The notes beneath the pieces are model-generated. The model saw nothing but the letters and a program-made list of their open reading frames with translations, made no database searches and was not told the DNA's origin. Below, in pieces: positions 1 to 5,000 of a stretch of 5,566 nt of DNA (its first letter is position 1; each line of letters begins with the position of its first letter). The translations under genes and the position numbers were made by a program. Source of the stretch: an uncultured Leucobacter sp. (GTDB taxonomy: Bacteria > Actinomycetota > Actinomycetes > Actinomycetales > Microbacteriaceae); the NCBI GenBank assembly GCA_945952575.1, contig CAMFIY010000204.1, positions 1 through 5,566 on the forward strand. The letters are read 5' to 3'.

Positions 1-48
1 CGAGATTCATGAGCGTCTCGTGGGCTCGGAGATGTGTATAAGAGACAG
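1..48 (+). other. Illumina Nextera adapter carried into the assembly (P7 end, i7 index, read-2 transposase adapter)
   Basis: Positions 1-6 (CGAGAT) match the 3' end of the Illumina P7 oligonucleotide. Positions 7-14 (TCATGAGC) sit exactly where the 8-base i7 index belongs; the reverse complement GCTCATGA matches, from memory, Nextera XT v2 index N714. Positions 15-29 (GTCTCGTGGGCTCGG) are the Nextera i7-side common sequence, and 30-48 are the 19-base Tn5 mosaic end, AGATGTGTATAAGAGACAG. Together 15-48 are the full 34-base read-2 transposase adapter without a mismatch. Genuine genomic sequence can begin no earlier than 49. The adapter is translatable and adds false residues such as MGSEMCIRDS to the gene that follows; its antisense gives peptides of the SLIHISEPTR type. 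This is an assembly artefact, not a transposon. Confidence 0.98.
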
Positions 49-49
49 C

Positions 50-757
50 TCGAACCCCCACGAGTACGACCACACGCACTCCTCCTCGGCCGGGTCGGGA
101 TGGCTGCGCGCGGCGGTGTTCGGGGCGATGGACGGGCTCGTGTCCAACATCGGCCTGATCACGGGTATCGCGGCGGCCGGAGCGAGCCCCGGCATCGTCG
201 CGATCACCGGTGTCTCCGGCCTGATCTCGGGCGCGCTCTCGATGGCGCTCGGCGAGTACACCTCGGTGCGCACGCAGAACGAGCAGCTCGCGGTCGAGGT
301 GCGGACCGAGCGGGACGCGCTGCGCCGCAACCCGGTCGGCGAGCAGGCCGAGCTCGCGGTGATGTTCGCCGAGCTCGGGATGAACGAGGAGACGGCGAGG
401 GCCGCGGCCCGGCAGGTGCACGCGGACCACGAACAGGCGCTCAAGGTGCACCTCGCCCACGAGTTGGGCCTCAGCCCCGACGACCGCCCGTCGCCCATGG
501 TGGCCGCGGTCTCCTCCCTCGCCGCCTTCAGCGTGGGCGCGATCATCCCAGTCCTTCCGTTCGTCTTCGGCTTCGGCACCCTGTGGTGGGGTCTGGTCTT
601 CGGCGGCGTCGGGCTCCTGATCGCCGGGTTCGTCGCGGCCAAGTTCACCGACCGAAACCCGTTCGCGGGGGCAGGGCGCCAGCTCCTCTTCGGCGGCATC
701 GCGGTCGCAGCGACCTACGCCATCGGCAGCCTGCTCGGTGTCTCGGAGTTCGGCTAG
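50..757 (+). CDS. VIT1/CCC1-family iron/manganese transporter, 5' end missing at contig edge
   Basis: An integral membrane protein of the VIT1/CCC1 (DUF125) family, which moves Fe2+ or Mn2+ out of the cytoplasm, probably for metal detoxification in a bacterium. The surviving 235 residues begin SNPHEYDHTH. About five hydrophobic segments are visible, at roughly residues 21-43, 48-68, 151-172, 175-197 and 212-231. The first holds the family signature MDGLVSN with its pore Asp (about residue 28). The second ends in MALGEYTSVRTQ, carrying the Met and Glu expected at the metal path. Residues 75-145 form a charged cytosolic helical region rich in Glu and His, as in the metal-binding domain of plant VIT1. 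Family members of this type are about 235-245 residues, so probably only a few N-terminal residues are lost. The in-frame ATG at 20-22 lies in adapter sequence and is not the true start. The stop is TAG at 755-757. The family call is secure; the choice of Fe or Mn is not. Confidence 0.93.
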   Translation, partial: SNPHEYDHTHSSSAGSGWLRAAVFGAMDGLVSNIGLITGIAAAGASPGIVAITGVSGLISGALSMALGEYTSVRTQNEQLAVEVRTERDALRRNPVGEQAELAVMFAELGMNEETARAAARQVHADHEQALKVHLAHELGLSPDDRPSPMVAAVSSLAAFSVGAIIPVLPFVFGFGTLWWGLVFGGVGLLIAGFVAAKFTDRNPFAGAGRQLLFGGIAVAATYAIGSLLGVSEFG

Positions 758-785
758 GGGCGGATCGCCCGACGCGGGACCGCCC
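758..785. terminator. Possible shared hairpin between convergent genes
   Basis: The 31-bp gap between the transporter stop and the epimerase stop contains GGGCG-GAT-CGCCC (758-770), a perfect 5-bp stem. Alternatively GGGCGG (758-763) can pair with CCGCCC (780-785) in a wider loop. Either could end transcription from both sides. There is no T-tract on either strand, so intrinsic termination is only suggested by position and GC content. Confidence 0.35.
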
Positions 786-788
786 TGC

Positions 789-1823
789 TCAGAGCGCGCC
801 CGTCTCGGCAAGGGCCAGCAGCTCGCGCTCCTCGTCATCGCGGAGCCCGGCGCCGTTCGCGATGTCGATGCGCTGCTGCACGCCCCAGGCCAGTGTGTCC
901 GCCAGCGTCTCGGCCAGCGGTCGAAGCCGCAATCCGGCCGCTCGAGCGCGCGCGTTGGAGAGCTGGTTGATCCCGCGCGCTTCGGCTTCCTCGATCCAGA
1001 GCGGCAGCGACCTGGGGCCGGACCACTGCGCGACTCCGTGCGCGAGCAGCCCGGCCGGGGCAGCGGGCACCATCCTGCCGTCGTGTCCGGCGACCCGGCG
1101 GGCGAGCCGCACATGCTCGCGCATCGGAATCGGCTCGCCGGCGGCGTTGAAGATGCCCGAGCCCGCCGAATCGATCAGGTGCAGGATCCACGCGGCGAGA
1201 TCCCGCACGTCGATCAGCGAGGTCGGCTGCTCCGAGACCACGGCCGGGCCCGCATCATCGGCGACCGCACCCGGCACGAGCACCCGGCCCTCCGGGTTCG
1301 ACGGTTGGGCGAAGCGCAGCGGCCAGTAGCTGCTGCGACCGGTCGGATCCCCGGGGCCGCCGATCAGCGCGGGGCGCACGACGACCGTCCGCGCCGCGCC
1401 GAAACCCGCGAGCACCGCCTGCTCGCAGGCGACCTTGGCCGCACCGTAGTCGTCGAGCGAAGCCAGCTCGTCCGCCTCCAGCGGCGCGTTCAGCTCGGCG
1501 CTCTCGTCTATGCCGGGATCCGCGAGGGAGGCGTAGGCGTTGCACGACGAGATGTAGAGGTAGCGCTCGGCTGCGGCTTCGAGGTCCCGGACCGCCCGTC
1601 GGACGTGGCCCGGTTGCGTGGCGACGTCCACGACCGCATCCCAGCGCGATCCGGCGACCCCGGCGAGCGCGTCGTCCCGATCCCGGTCCGCTCGCACCGA
1701 CGACGCCCCCCGAGCGACCTCCGCGCCCCGGGCGAGGCAGGTCAGATCGTGGCCGGCCGCCACCGCGGCCTCCGCGACCGCGCGCCCGAGCCAGCCGGTG
1801 CCGCCGAGGATCAGCATGCGCAT
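789..1823 (-). CDS. NAD-dependent epimerase/reductase, extended SDR family
   Basis: A 344-residue soluble Rossmann-fold protein of the NAD-dependent epimerase/dehydratase (extended short-chain dehydrogenase) type. The N-terminus MRMLILGGTGWLG contains the dinucleotide-binding GxxGxxG (G7, G10, G13). The active-site pair YxxxK is Y126-K130 (DDYGAAK), preceded by the conserved serines in YISSCNAY (S92/S93). A DVRDLA element at 205-210, followed by a small C-terminal substrate domain, is typical of this group. The substrate cannot be read from the sequence. I chose the ATG at 1823 because the family usually starts M-x-x-L-x-x-GG a few residues before the motif. The second ATG at 1817 is also possible: GGTGG (complement of 1825-1829) lies 7 nt before it but only 1 nt before the first. 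An upstream extension to 1958 reads as Arg/Ser-rich non-family sequence and was not used. The gene stands alone, convergent with the transporter and divergent from the ATL gene. Confidence 0.9.
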   Translation of the reverse strand: MRMLILGGTGWLGRAVAEAAVAAGHDLTCLARGAEVARGASSVRADRDRDDALAGVAGSRWDAVVDVATQPGHVRRAVRDLEAAAERYLYISSCNAYASLADPGIDESAELNAPLEADELASLDDYGAAKVACEQAVLAGFGAARTVVVRPALIGGPGDPTGRSSYWPLRFAQPSNPEGRVLVPGAVADDAGPAVVSEQPTSLIDVRDLAAWILHLIDSAGSGIFNAAGEPIPMREHVRLARRVAGHDGRMVPAAPAGLLAHGVAQWSGPRSLPLWIEEAEARGINQLSNARARAAGLRLRPLAETLADTLAWGVQQRIDIANGAGLRDDEERELLALAETGAL

Positions 1824-1894
1824 GCCACCAGTCTGCGGCACGGCACCGGCCCGGCGCCACCGTCCACTCCGAGATCGGGAAGTCGATGGATGTC

Positions 1895-1920
1895 GGTTCG
1901 CGCCGATCCGGAGCGCAACC
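1895..1920. repeat. Imperfect inverted repeat in the divergent intergenic region
   Basis: GGTT-C-GCG-CCG (1895-1905) is mirrored by CGG-AG-CGC-AACC (1909-1920) around an ATC centre. This gives about 10 base pairs with two small bulges (C1899 and A1912/G1913). It lies about 38 bp upstream of the -10 element of the ATL gene and inside the 5' flank of the epimerase, so it could be an operator or activator site for either. The rest of 1824-1969 shows no gene. No binding protein can be named. Confidence 0.4.
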
Positions 1921-1957
1921 ATGCACGTCCCGATCCGCCTCGAGGCCGCTGAGCGCA

Positions 1958-1963
1958 TAGCCT
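1958..1963 (+). promoter_or_regulatory. -10 element for a leaderless ATL transcript
   Basis: TAGCCT fits the actinobacterial TANNNT -10 pattern and ends 6 nt before the GTG at 1970. Transcription would thus start at or next to the first base of the start codon, giving a leaderless mRNA. The AGAGG at 1964-1968 is only 1 nt from GTG, too close for a normal ribosome binding site, which supports the leaderless reading. No convincing -35 is seen around 1935-1940 (CCGCCT). The complementary strand reads TAGGCT (1964-1959), so the same bases could also act as a weak -10 toward the epimerase, which would then have a leader of roughly 130 nt. Confidence 0.55.
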
Positions 1964-1969
1964 AGAGGC

Positions 1970-2326
1970 GTGACCGATGCAGACTTCGCCGACAACGACT
2001 TCGCGAGCGCCGTGCTCGACGTCGTCGCGCGCATCCCCGAGGGCCGCGTGATGACCTACGGCGACATCGCGACGGCGCTCGGATCGAACGCGCCGCGAGC
2101 GGTCGGGCGGGTGATGGCCTATTACGGGCACGCGGTCACCTGGTGGCGAGTGGTGCCCTCGAGCGGTCTGCCCCCGCAAGGGCATGCGCGGGTGGCGCTG
2201 CCCCACTATCGGGAGGAGGGCACTCCGCTGCGGCACGTGCAGAGCCCCGACGACTACCGGATCGCGCTCTCCGCGGCCCGGCTGCCCTACGACCACGAGA
2301 TCTACGACGGGATGGTGGCGCCGTGA
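1970..2326 (+). CDS. Alkyltransferase-like (ATL) protein, MGMT family, no catalytic cysteine
   Basis: A 118-residue cytoplasmic DNA-binding protein resembling the C-terminal domain of O6-methylguanine-DNA methyltransferase. Visible family features are RVMTYGDIA (27-34, with the base-flipping-type Tyr30) and the recognition helix APRAVGRVM (41-49), whose Arg43 corresponds to the Arg finger. The active-site region reads TWWRVV (57-62) in place of the PCHRVV of true methyltransferases. The acceptor cysteine is replaced by Trp, and no cysteine occurs anywhere in the protein, so it cannot carry out suicide alkyl transfer. ATL proteins (S. pombe Atl1, E. coli YbaZ) bind O6-alkylguanine and direct it to nucleotide excision repair; the same role is inferred here. 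The GTG start at 1970 is supported by the -10 element just upstream and by the family's length. The gene overlaps the next one by 4 bases. Many annotations would simply say 'MGMT family protein'. Confidence 0.93.
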   Translation: MTDADFADNDFASAVLDVVARIPEGRVMTYGDIATALGSNAPRAVGRVMAYYGHAVTWWRVVPSSGLPPQGHARVALPHYREEGTPLRHVQSPDDYRIALSAARLPYDHEIYDGMVAP

Positions 2327-3207
2327 GCGAGCGGGTCGGAGACGCCGAGCGGCCGACCCCGCGGCTCGACGACGGGTCGGAGCGCCACGCCATACGGCTC
2401 GGATTCGCCCGCGGGGTCGCACCGAGCAAGTGGGCCAGGCGCTGGGCCGAAGCGCACCGGGGCGGCGATGCGCCGGCGCTCGAGCTGGTACCGCTGCCGG
2501 TCTCGGGCAGGGTGTCCGAGGATCTCGACATCGTGCTGGAACGCGTCGCCCCGGGTTCGGAGCCCGAGGGCACGGCGGCCGAAGGCCCGCACGGCCCGGC
2601 TCCGACCCGTCACGCGGTGCGGCTCTACACCGAGTCGCTCGCGCTCGTGGTCGCCGCGGATCACGAGTTGGCCGGCGCCGAGTCCGCGGGTCGCGATGCC
2701 CTCGCCCTCGTGACCCTGCTCGGGCACCCGGATCATTCCCCGGCGTGGCCGGATCCGGAGCCCTGGCAGGATCCGAGCTGGGCGCCGAAGAACGCCGCAG
2801 CCGCGCTCGAGCTCGTCGCGACGGGGCTCGGCGCGATACTCCTCCCCCTGCCGCTCGCCCGGCACCTGAGTGCGAAGCGCGAGCACGCGGTGCTGCCGCT
2901 GCTGCTCGATCCGCCGCTCCCCGGCACGACCATCTGGGCGAGCTGGGCGACCGGGCGCGACGCGGCCGACATCCAGCAGCTCGTCGGCATCATGCGCGGG
3001 CGCACCGCGCGCAGCGGACGACCGGGCGCCGGAGATCCGACACCGACGGCTTCCGAGAGCGGAGAAGGATCCGCGGGGTCCCGGACGCGGCCCCGGAGGG
3101 CTCAGGGCGCGAGCGCCCAGCCTCAGGCGAAGAAGAAGGCGCTGCCGAAGAATTCGCGCGGTGCGCAGCTCGCCGCCGCACGCGCCAAGAAGCGCGGCCG
3201 GCGCTGA
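2323..3207 (+). CDS. LysR-type effector-domain-like protein without HTH, basic C-terminal tail
   Basis: A 294-residue protein starting at GTG 2323, whose GTGA overlaps the ATL stop codon, so translation is probably coupled. Residues 21-225 resemble the periplasmic-binding-protein-like effector domain of LysR regulators: RHAIRLGFARGVAPSKW opens the first beta-strand and helix, RLYTESLALVVAADHELA (100-117) matches the usual inter-lobe strand, and VATGLGAILLPLPLARHL (165-182) matches the 'G-x-G-ILLP' region. The N-terminal helix-turn-helix that LysR proteins carry is absent; only about 20 polar residues precede the domain. Residues about 226-294 are low-complexity and strongly basic, ending in KNSRGAQLAAARAKKRGRR, and look disordered and able to contact nucleic acid. 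The function is unknown. It may sense a small molecule, or the fold may have been reused in a repair-linked role, given the ATL partner. The GTG start rests on the overlap and on where the recognisable domain begins; an ORF extension upstream to 2143 overlaps ATL and is not credible. Confidence 0.82.
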   Translation: MSERVGDAERPTPRLDDGSERHAIRLGFARGVAPSKWARRWAEAHRGGDAPALELVPLPVSGRVSEDLDIVLERVAPGSEPEGTAAEGPHGPAPTRHAVRLYTESLALVVAADHELAGAESAGRDALALVTLLGHPDHSPAWPDPEPWQDPSWAPKNAAAALELVATGLGAILLPLPLARHLSAKREHAVLPLLLDPPLPGTTIWASWATGRDAADIQQLVGIMRGRTARSGRPGAGDPTPTASESGEGSAGSRTRPRRAQGASAQPQAKKKALPKNSRGAQLAAARAKKRGRR

Positions 3208-3229
3208 GCCCTCGAATCGCGAAGCGGGT

Positions 3230-3255
3230 GGCCCGGCGGGAATCGCGCCGGGGCC
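3230..3255. terminator. GC-rich hairpin between convergent operons
   Basis: GGCCCGGCG (3230-3238) pairs with CGCCGGGGCC (3246-3255) across a 7-nt loop: seven uninterrupted pairs, then one bulged G and two more. It sits in the 54-bp gap between the LysR-like stop (3207) and the XPB stop (3262) and could serve both directions. No T-run follows on either strand, so it is a strong structure but not a classic intrinsic terminator. Confidence 0.5.
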
Positions 3256-3261
3256 GAGGGG

Positions 3262-4920
3262 TCAGACCTCGTCGGCGTTCATGATCGTGTACGCATACCC
3301 CTGTTCCGCCAGGAACCGCTGTCGATTCTGCGCGAAGTCCTGATCCACGGTGTCCCGCGTCACGAGCGTGTAGAACGATGCCGTGAGCCCCTTCGCCTTC
3401 GGCCGCAGCAGGCGGCCGAGGCGCTGCGCCTCCTCCTGACGCGAGCCGAACGATCCGGAGATCTGGATCGCGACCGACGCGTCGGGCAGATCCACCGAGA
3501 AGTTCGCGACCTTCGACACGACGAGCAGCTGGATCTCGCCCGTGCGGAAGGCCTGGAACAGGCGCTCGCGCTCGTCCACCGGGGTCTGCCCGGTGATGAG
3601 CGGTGCGCGCAGCGCCTCGGCCATGGCCTCGAGCTGATCGATGTACTGACCGATCACGAGCACGCTCTCGCCCGGATGCCGCTCGATGATCCGCTTCGCG
3701 AGCTGCTGCTTGACCGTGGCGCTCGCGGCGATCCGATAGCGCTCCTGGTCCTCGGCGACCGAGTAGTCGTAGCGCTCGCTCTCCATGAGCTCGACCCGCA
3801 CTTCGAAGCAGGCGGCCGGAGCGATGAAGCCCTGCGCCTCGATGTCCTTCCAGGGCGCGTCGTAGCGCTTCGGCCCGATCAGGCTGAACACGTCGCCCTC
3901 GCGGCCGTCCTCGCGGACGAGCGTCGCGGTGAGGCCGATCCGCCGGCGCGCCTGCAACTCCGCCGTCAGCTTGAAGACCGGTGCGGGGAGCAGATGCACC
4001 TCGTCGTACACGATGAGGCCCCAGTCCTGCGCGTTCAGCAGCGAGAGATGGGAGTACTCGCCCTTCCTCCGGCTGGTGAGGATCTGGTAGGTCGCGATCG
4101 TGACCGGCTTCACCTCCTTCACCTGCCCGGAGTACTCGCCGATCTCGTCCTCGGTCAGGGTGGTGCGCCGGAGCAGCTCGTCGCGCCACTGCCGGGCCGA
4201 GACCGCATTGGTGACCAGGATCAGCGTCTTCGCCCCGATCGCCGCCATCGCACCCGCGCCGACCAGCGTCTTCCCCGCACCGCAGGGCAGGACGACCACG
4301 CCGGATCCGCCCGCCGCGAAGGCGTCCACGGCCTTGCGCTGGTAGTCGCGCAGGTGCCAGGCGTTCTCGCCCTCGCCTGCTTCGAGCTCGATGTCGTAGG
4401 CCTCGCCGGGCGTGTAGCCCGCGAGATCCTCGGCCGGCCAGCCGCGGGCCACCAGCTCCTGCTTGAGCTGCCCGCGGGCCCAGGCCTCGACGGGATAGCT
4501 GCGCTCGTCGATGCGGTTGCCGAGGAGCGGCGCGATCTTCTTCGCACTCGAGACCTCGCGCAGGATCGCGGGCTCATCGCTGCGGAGCACGAGCTCGCTG
4601 CCGGGATCGTCGGGATCCGCCCGCTCGATCGTCAGTCGGCCGTAGCGGCGCATGGTCTCGGAGATCTCGCTCGACACCTGGCTGGGCACCGGGAACTTGG
4701 CGTAGCGGTCGAGGGTCGCCACGATCTCCTCGTCCGTGTGGCCGGCGGCGCGGGCGTTCCACAGGCCGAGGCGCGTCACGCGGTAGGTGTGGATGTGCTC
4801 GGGTGCGCGTTCCAGCTCGGCGAAGACGGCCAACGCGTGGCGCGCGTCCTCGGCGTCGGGGTGCGCGACCTCGAGGAGCACGGTGTGGTCGCTCTGCACG
4901 ATGAGTGGGCCGAGAGTCAT
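3262..4920 (-). CDS. DNA repair helicase XPB (bacterial type)
   Basis: A complete 552-residue superfamily 2 helicase of the bacterial XPB group, an ATP-dependent 3'-5' DNA helicase/translocase. Residues about 1-125 match the XPB/Ssl2 N-terminal domain. The helicase core starts near LRDYQRKAV (190-198). Motif I is PCGAGKT (212-218, Lys217) and motif II is DEVH (306-309). Motif III is TAT (331-333), followed directly by the XPB hallmark RED (336-338). The second RecA lobe has VLVIGQYIDQL (420-430), SKVANFSVDLPDA (469-481) and motif VI QRLGRLLR (499-506). All catalytic residues are present. The ATG at 4920 is set by the MTLGPLIVQSD family start and the -10 element just upstream; an in-frame GTG at 4959 would put the promoter inside the gene. 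It lies 80 bp downstream of the helicase-associated gene on the same strand, but has its own promoter. In eukaryotes XPB belongs to TFIIH; the bacterial role is less clear, with repair the usual inference. Confidence 0.97.
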   Translation of the reverse strand: MTLGPLIVQSDHTVLLEVAHPDAEDARHALAVFAELERAPEHIHTYRVTRLGLWNARAAGHTDEEIVATLDRYAKFPVPSQVSSEISETMRRYGRLTIERADPDDPGSELVLRSDEPAILREVSSAKKIAPLLGNRIDERSYPVEAWARGQLKQELVARGWPAEDLAGYTPGEAYDIELEAGEGENAWHLRDYQRKAVDAFAAGGSGVVVLPCGAGKTLVGAGAMAAIGAKTLILVTNAVSARQWRDELLRRTTLTEDEIGEYSGQVKEVKPVTIATYQILTSRRKGEYSHLSLLNAQDWGLIVYDEVHLLPAPVFKLTAELQARRRIGLTATLVREDGREGDVFSLIGPKRYDAPWKDIEAQGFIAPAACFEVRVELMESERYDYSVAEDQERYRIAASATVKQQLAKRIIERHPGESVLVIGQYIDQLEAMAEALRAPLITGQTPVDERERLFQAFRTGEIQLLVVSKVANFSVDLPDASVAIQISGSFGSRQEEAQRLGRLLRPKAKGLTASFYTLVTRDTVDQDFAQNRQRFLAEQGYAYTIMNADEV

Positions 4921-4928
4921 AAGTTTCG

Positions 4929-4934
4929 ATTTTA
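4929..4934 (-). promoter_or_regulatory. -10 element of the XPB promoter, near-leaderless
   Basis: Read on the minus strand this is TAAAAT, a very good TANNNT -10, in the only AT-rich patch of the region. It ends 8 nt before the ATG at 4920, so transcription should start 0-2 nt before the start codon. There is no Shine-Dalgarno sequence in CGAAACTT before the ATG, which agrees with a leaderless or nearly leaderless mRNA. The expected -35 position, around 4952-4957, reads GCGAAC on the minus strand, a poor -35 match. Confidence 0.65.
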
Positions 4935-4948
4935 CCCGCTGATGCGGG
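4935..4948. repeat. Inverted repeat in the XPB promoter spacer
   Basis: CCCGC (4935-4939) and GCGGG (4944-4948) form a perfect 5-bp inverted repeat with a 4-nt centre (TGAT), directly abutting the XPB -10. A protein bound here would cover the -10/-35 spacer and could repress or, like MerR-type regulators, activate. The arms are short and GC-rich, so chance is possible. Confidence 0.35.
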
Positions 4949-4951
4949 GTC

Positions 4952-4966
4952 GTTCGCACCGTTCGC
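4952..4966. repeat. Tandem GTTCGC direct repeat upstream of XPB
   Basis: GTTCGC occurs at 4952-4957 and again at 4961-4966, with ACC between (9-bp period). On the minus strand the nearer copy falls at the -35 position of the XPB promoter. It resembles half-sites of the actinobacterial LexA box (GAAC/GTTC), but the copies are direct rather than inverted, so a LexA site is not supported. Confidence 0.35.
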
Positions 4967-4968
4967 CC

Positions 4969-4983
4969 CGAGCGGAGCGCTCG
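4969..4983 (-). terminator. Possible terminator hairpin after the helicase-associated gene
   Basis: CGAGCG (4969-4974) and CGCTCG (4978-4983) form a perfect 6-bp stem with a 3-nt GAG loop, 17 nt past the stop codon at 5001. It could end transcription of the upstream gene before the XPB promoter. No T-tract follows on the minus strand, so it may be leaky and allow read-through into XPB. Confidence 0.35.
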
Positions 4984-5000
4984 CCTGTGCGGCGGCGGGG

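Noticed and set aside
30..48. Tn5 mosaic end as evidence of a transposon
   Set aside because: It is the synthetic Nextera end joined to the Illumina index and P7 sequence, with no transposase gene or second end.
34..1329. + strand open frame of 431 codons starting MYKRQ in the adapter
   Set aside because: It starts in synthetic sequence and runs out of frame through the transporter and antisense to the epimerase; MYKRQ is another adapter-derived peptide.
738..1952. Long + strand open frame (404 codons) opposite the epimerase
   Set aside because: Arg/Gly/Pro-rich translation with no family motifs; it mirrors the epimerase, whose GxxGxxG and YxxxK motifs are intact. Typical antisense shadow in GC-rich DNA.
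2143..2322. Upstream extension of the LysR-like gene to 2143
   Set aside because: It would overlap ATL by about 180 bases in another frame with non-conserved, Ala/Arg-rich sequence; the GTGA overlap gives a natural start.
4921..4959. Longer XPB start at GTG 4959
   Set aside because: It would place the TAAAAT -10 within coding sequence and add 13 residues with no family match; ATG 4920 fits the family and the promoter.
4951..4968. LexA (SOS) box or PafBC-type damage promoter upstream of XPB
   Set aside because: The GAAC half-sites are direct, not inverted, so no LexA palindrome forms, and no TTGTCRGTG-like element lies 8 nt before the -10.
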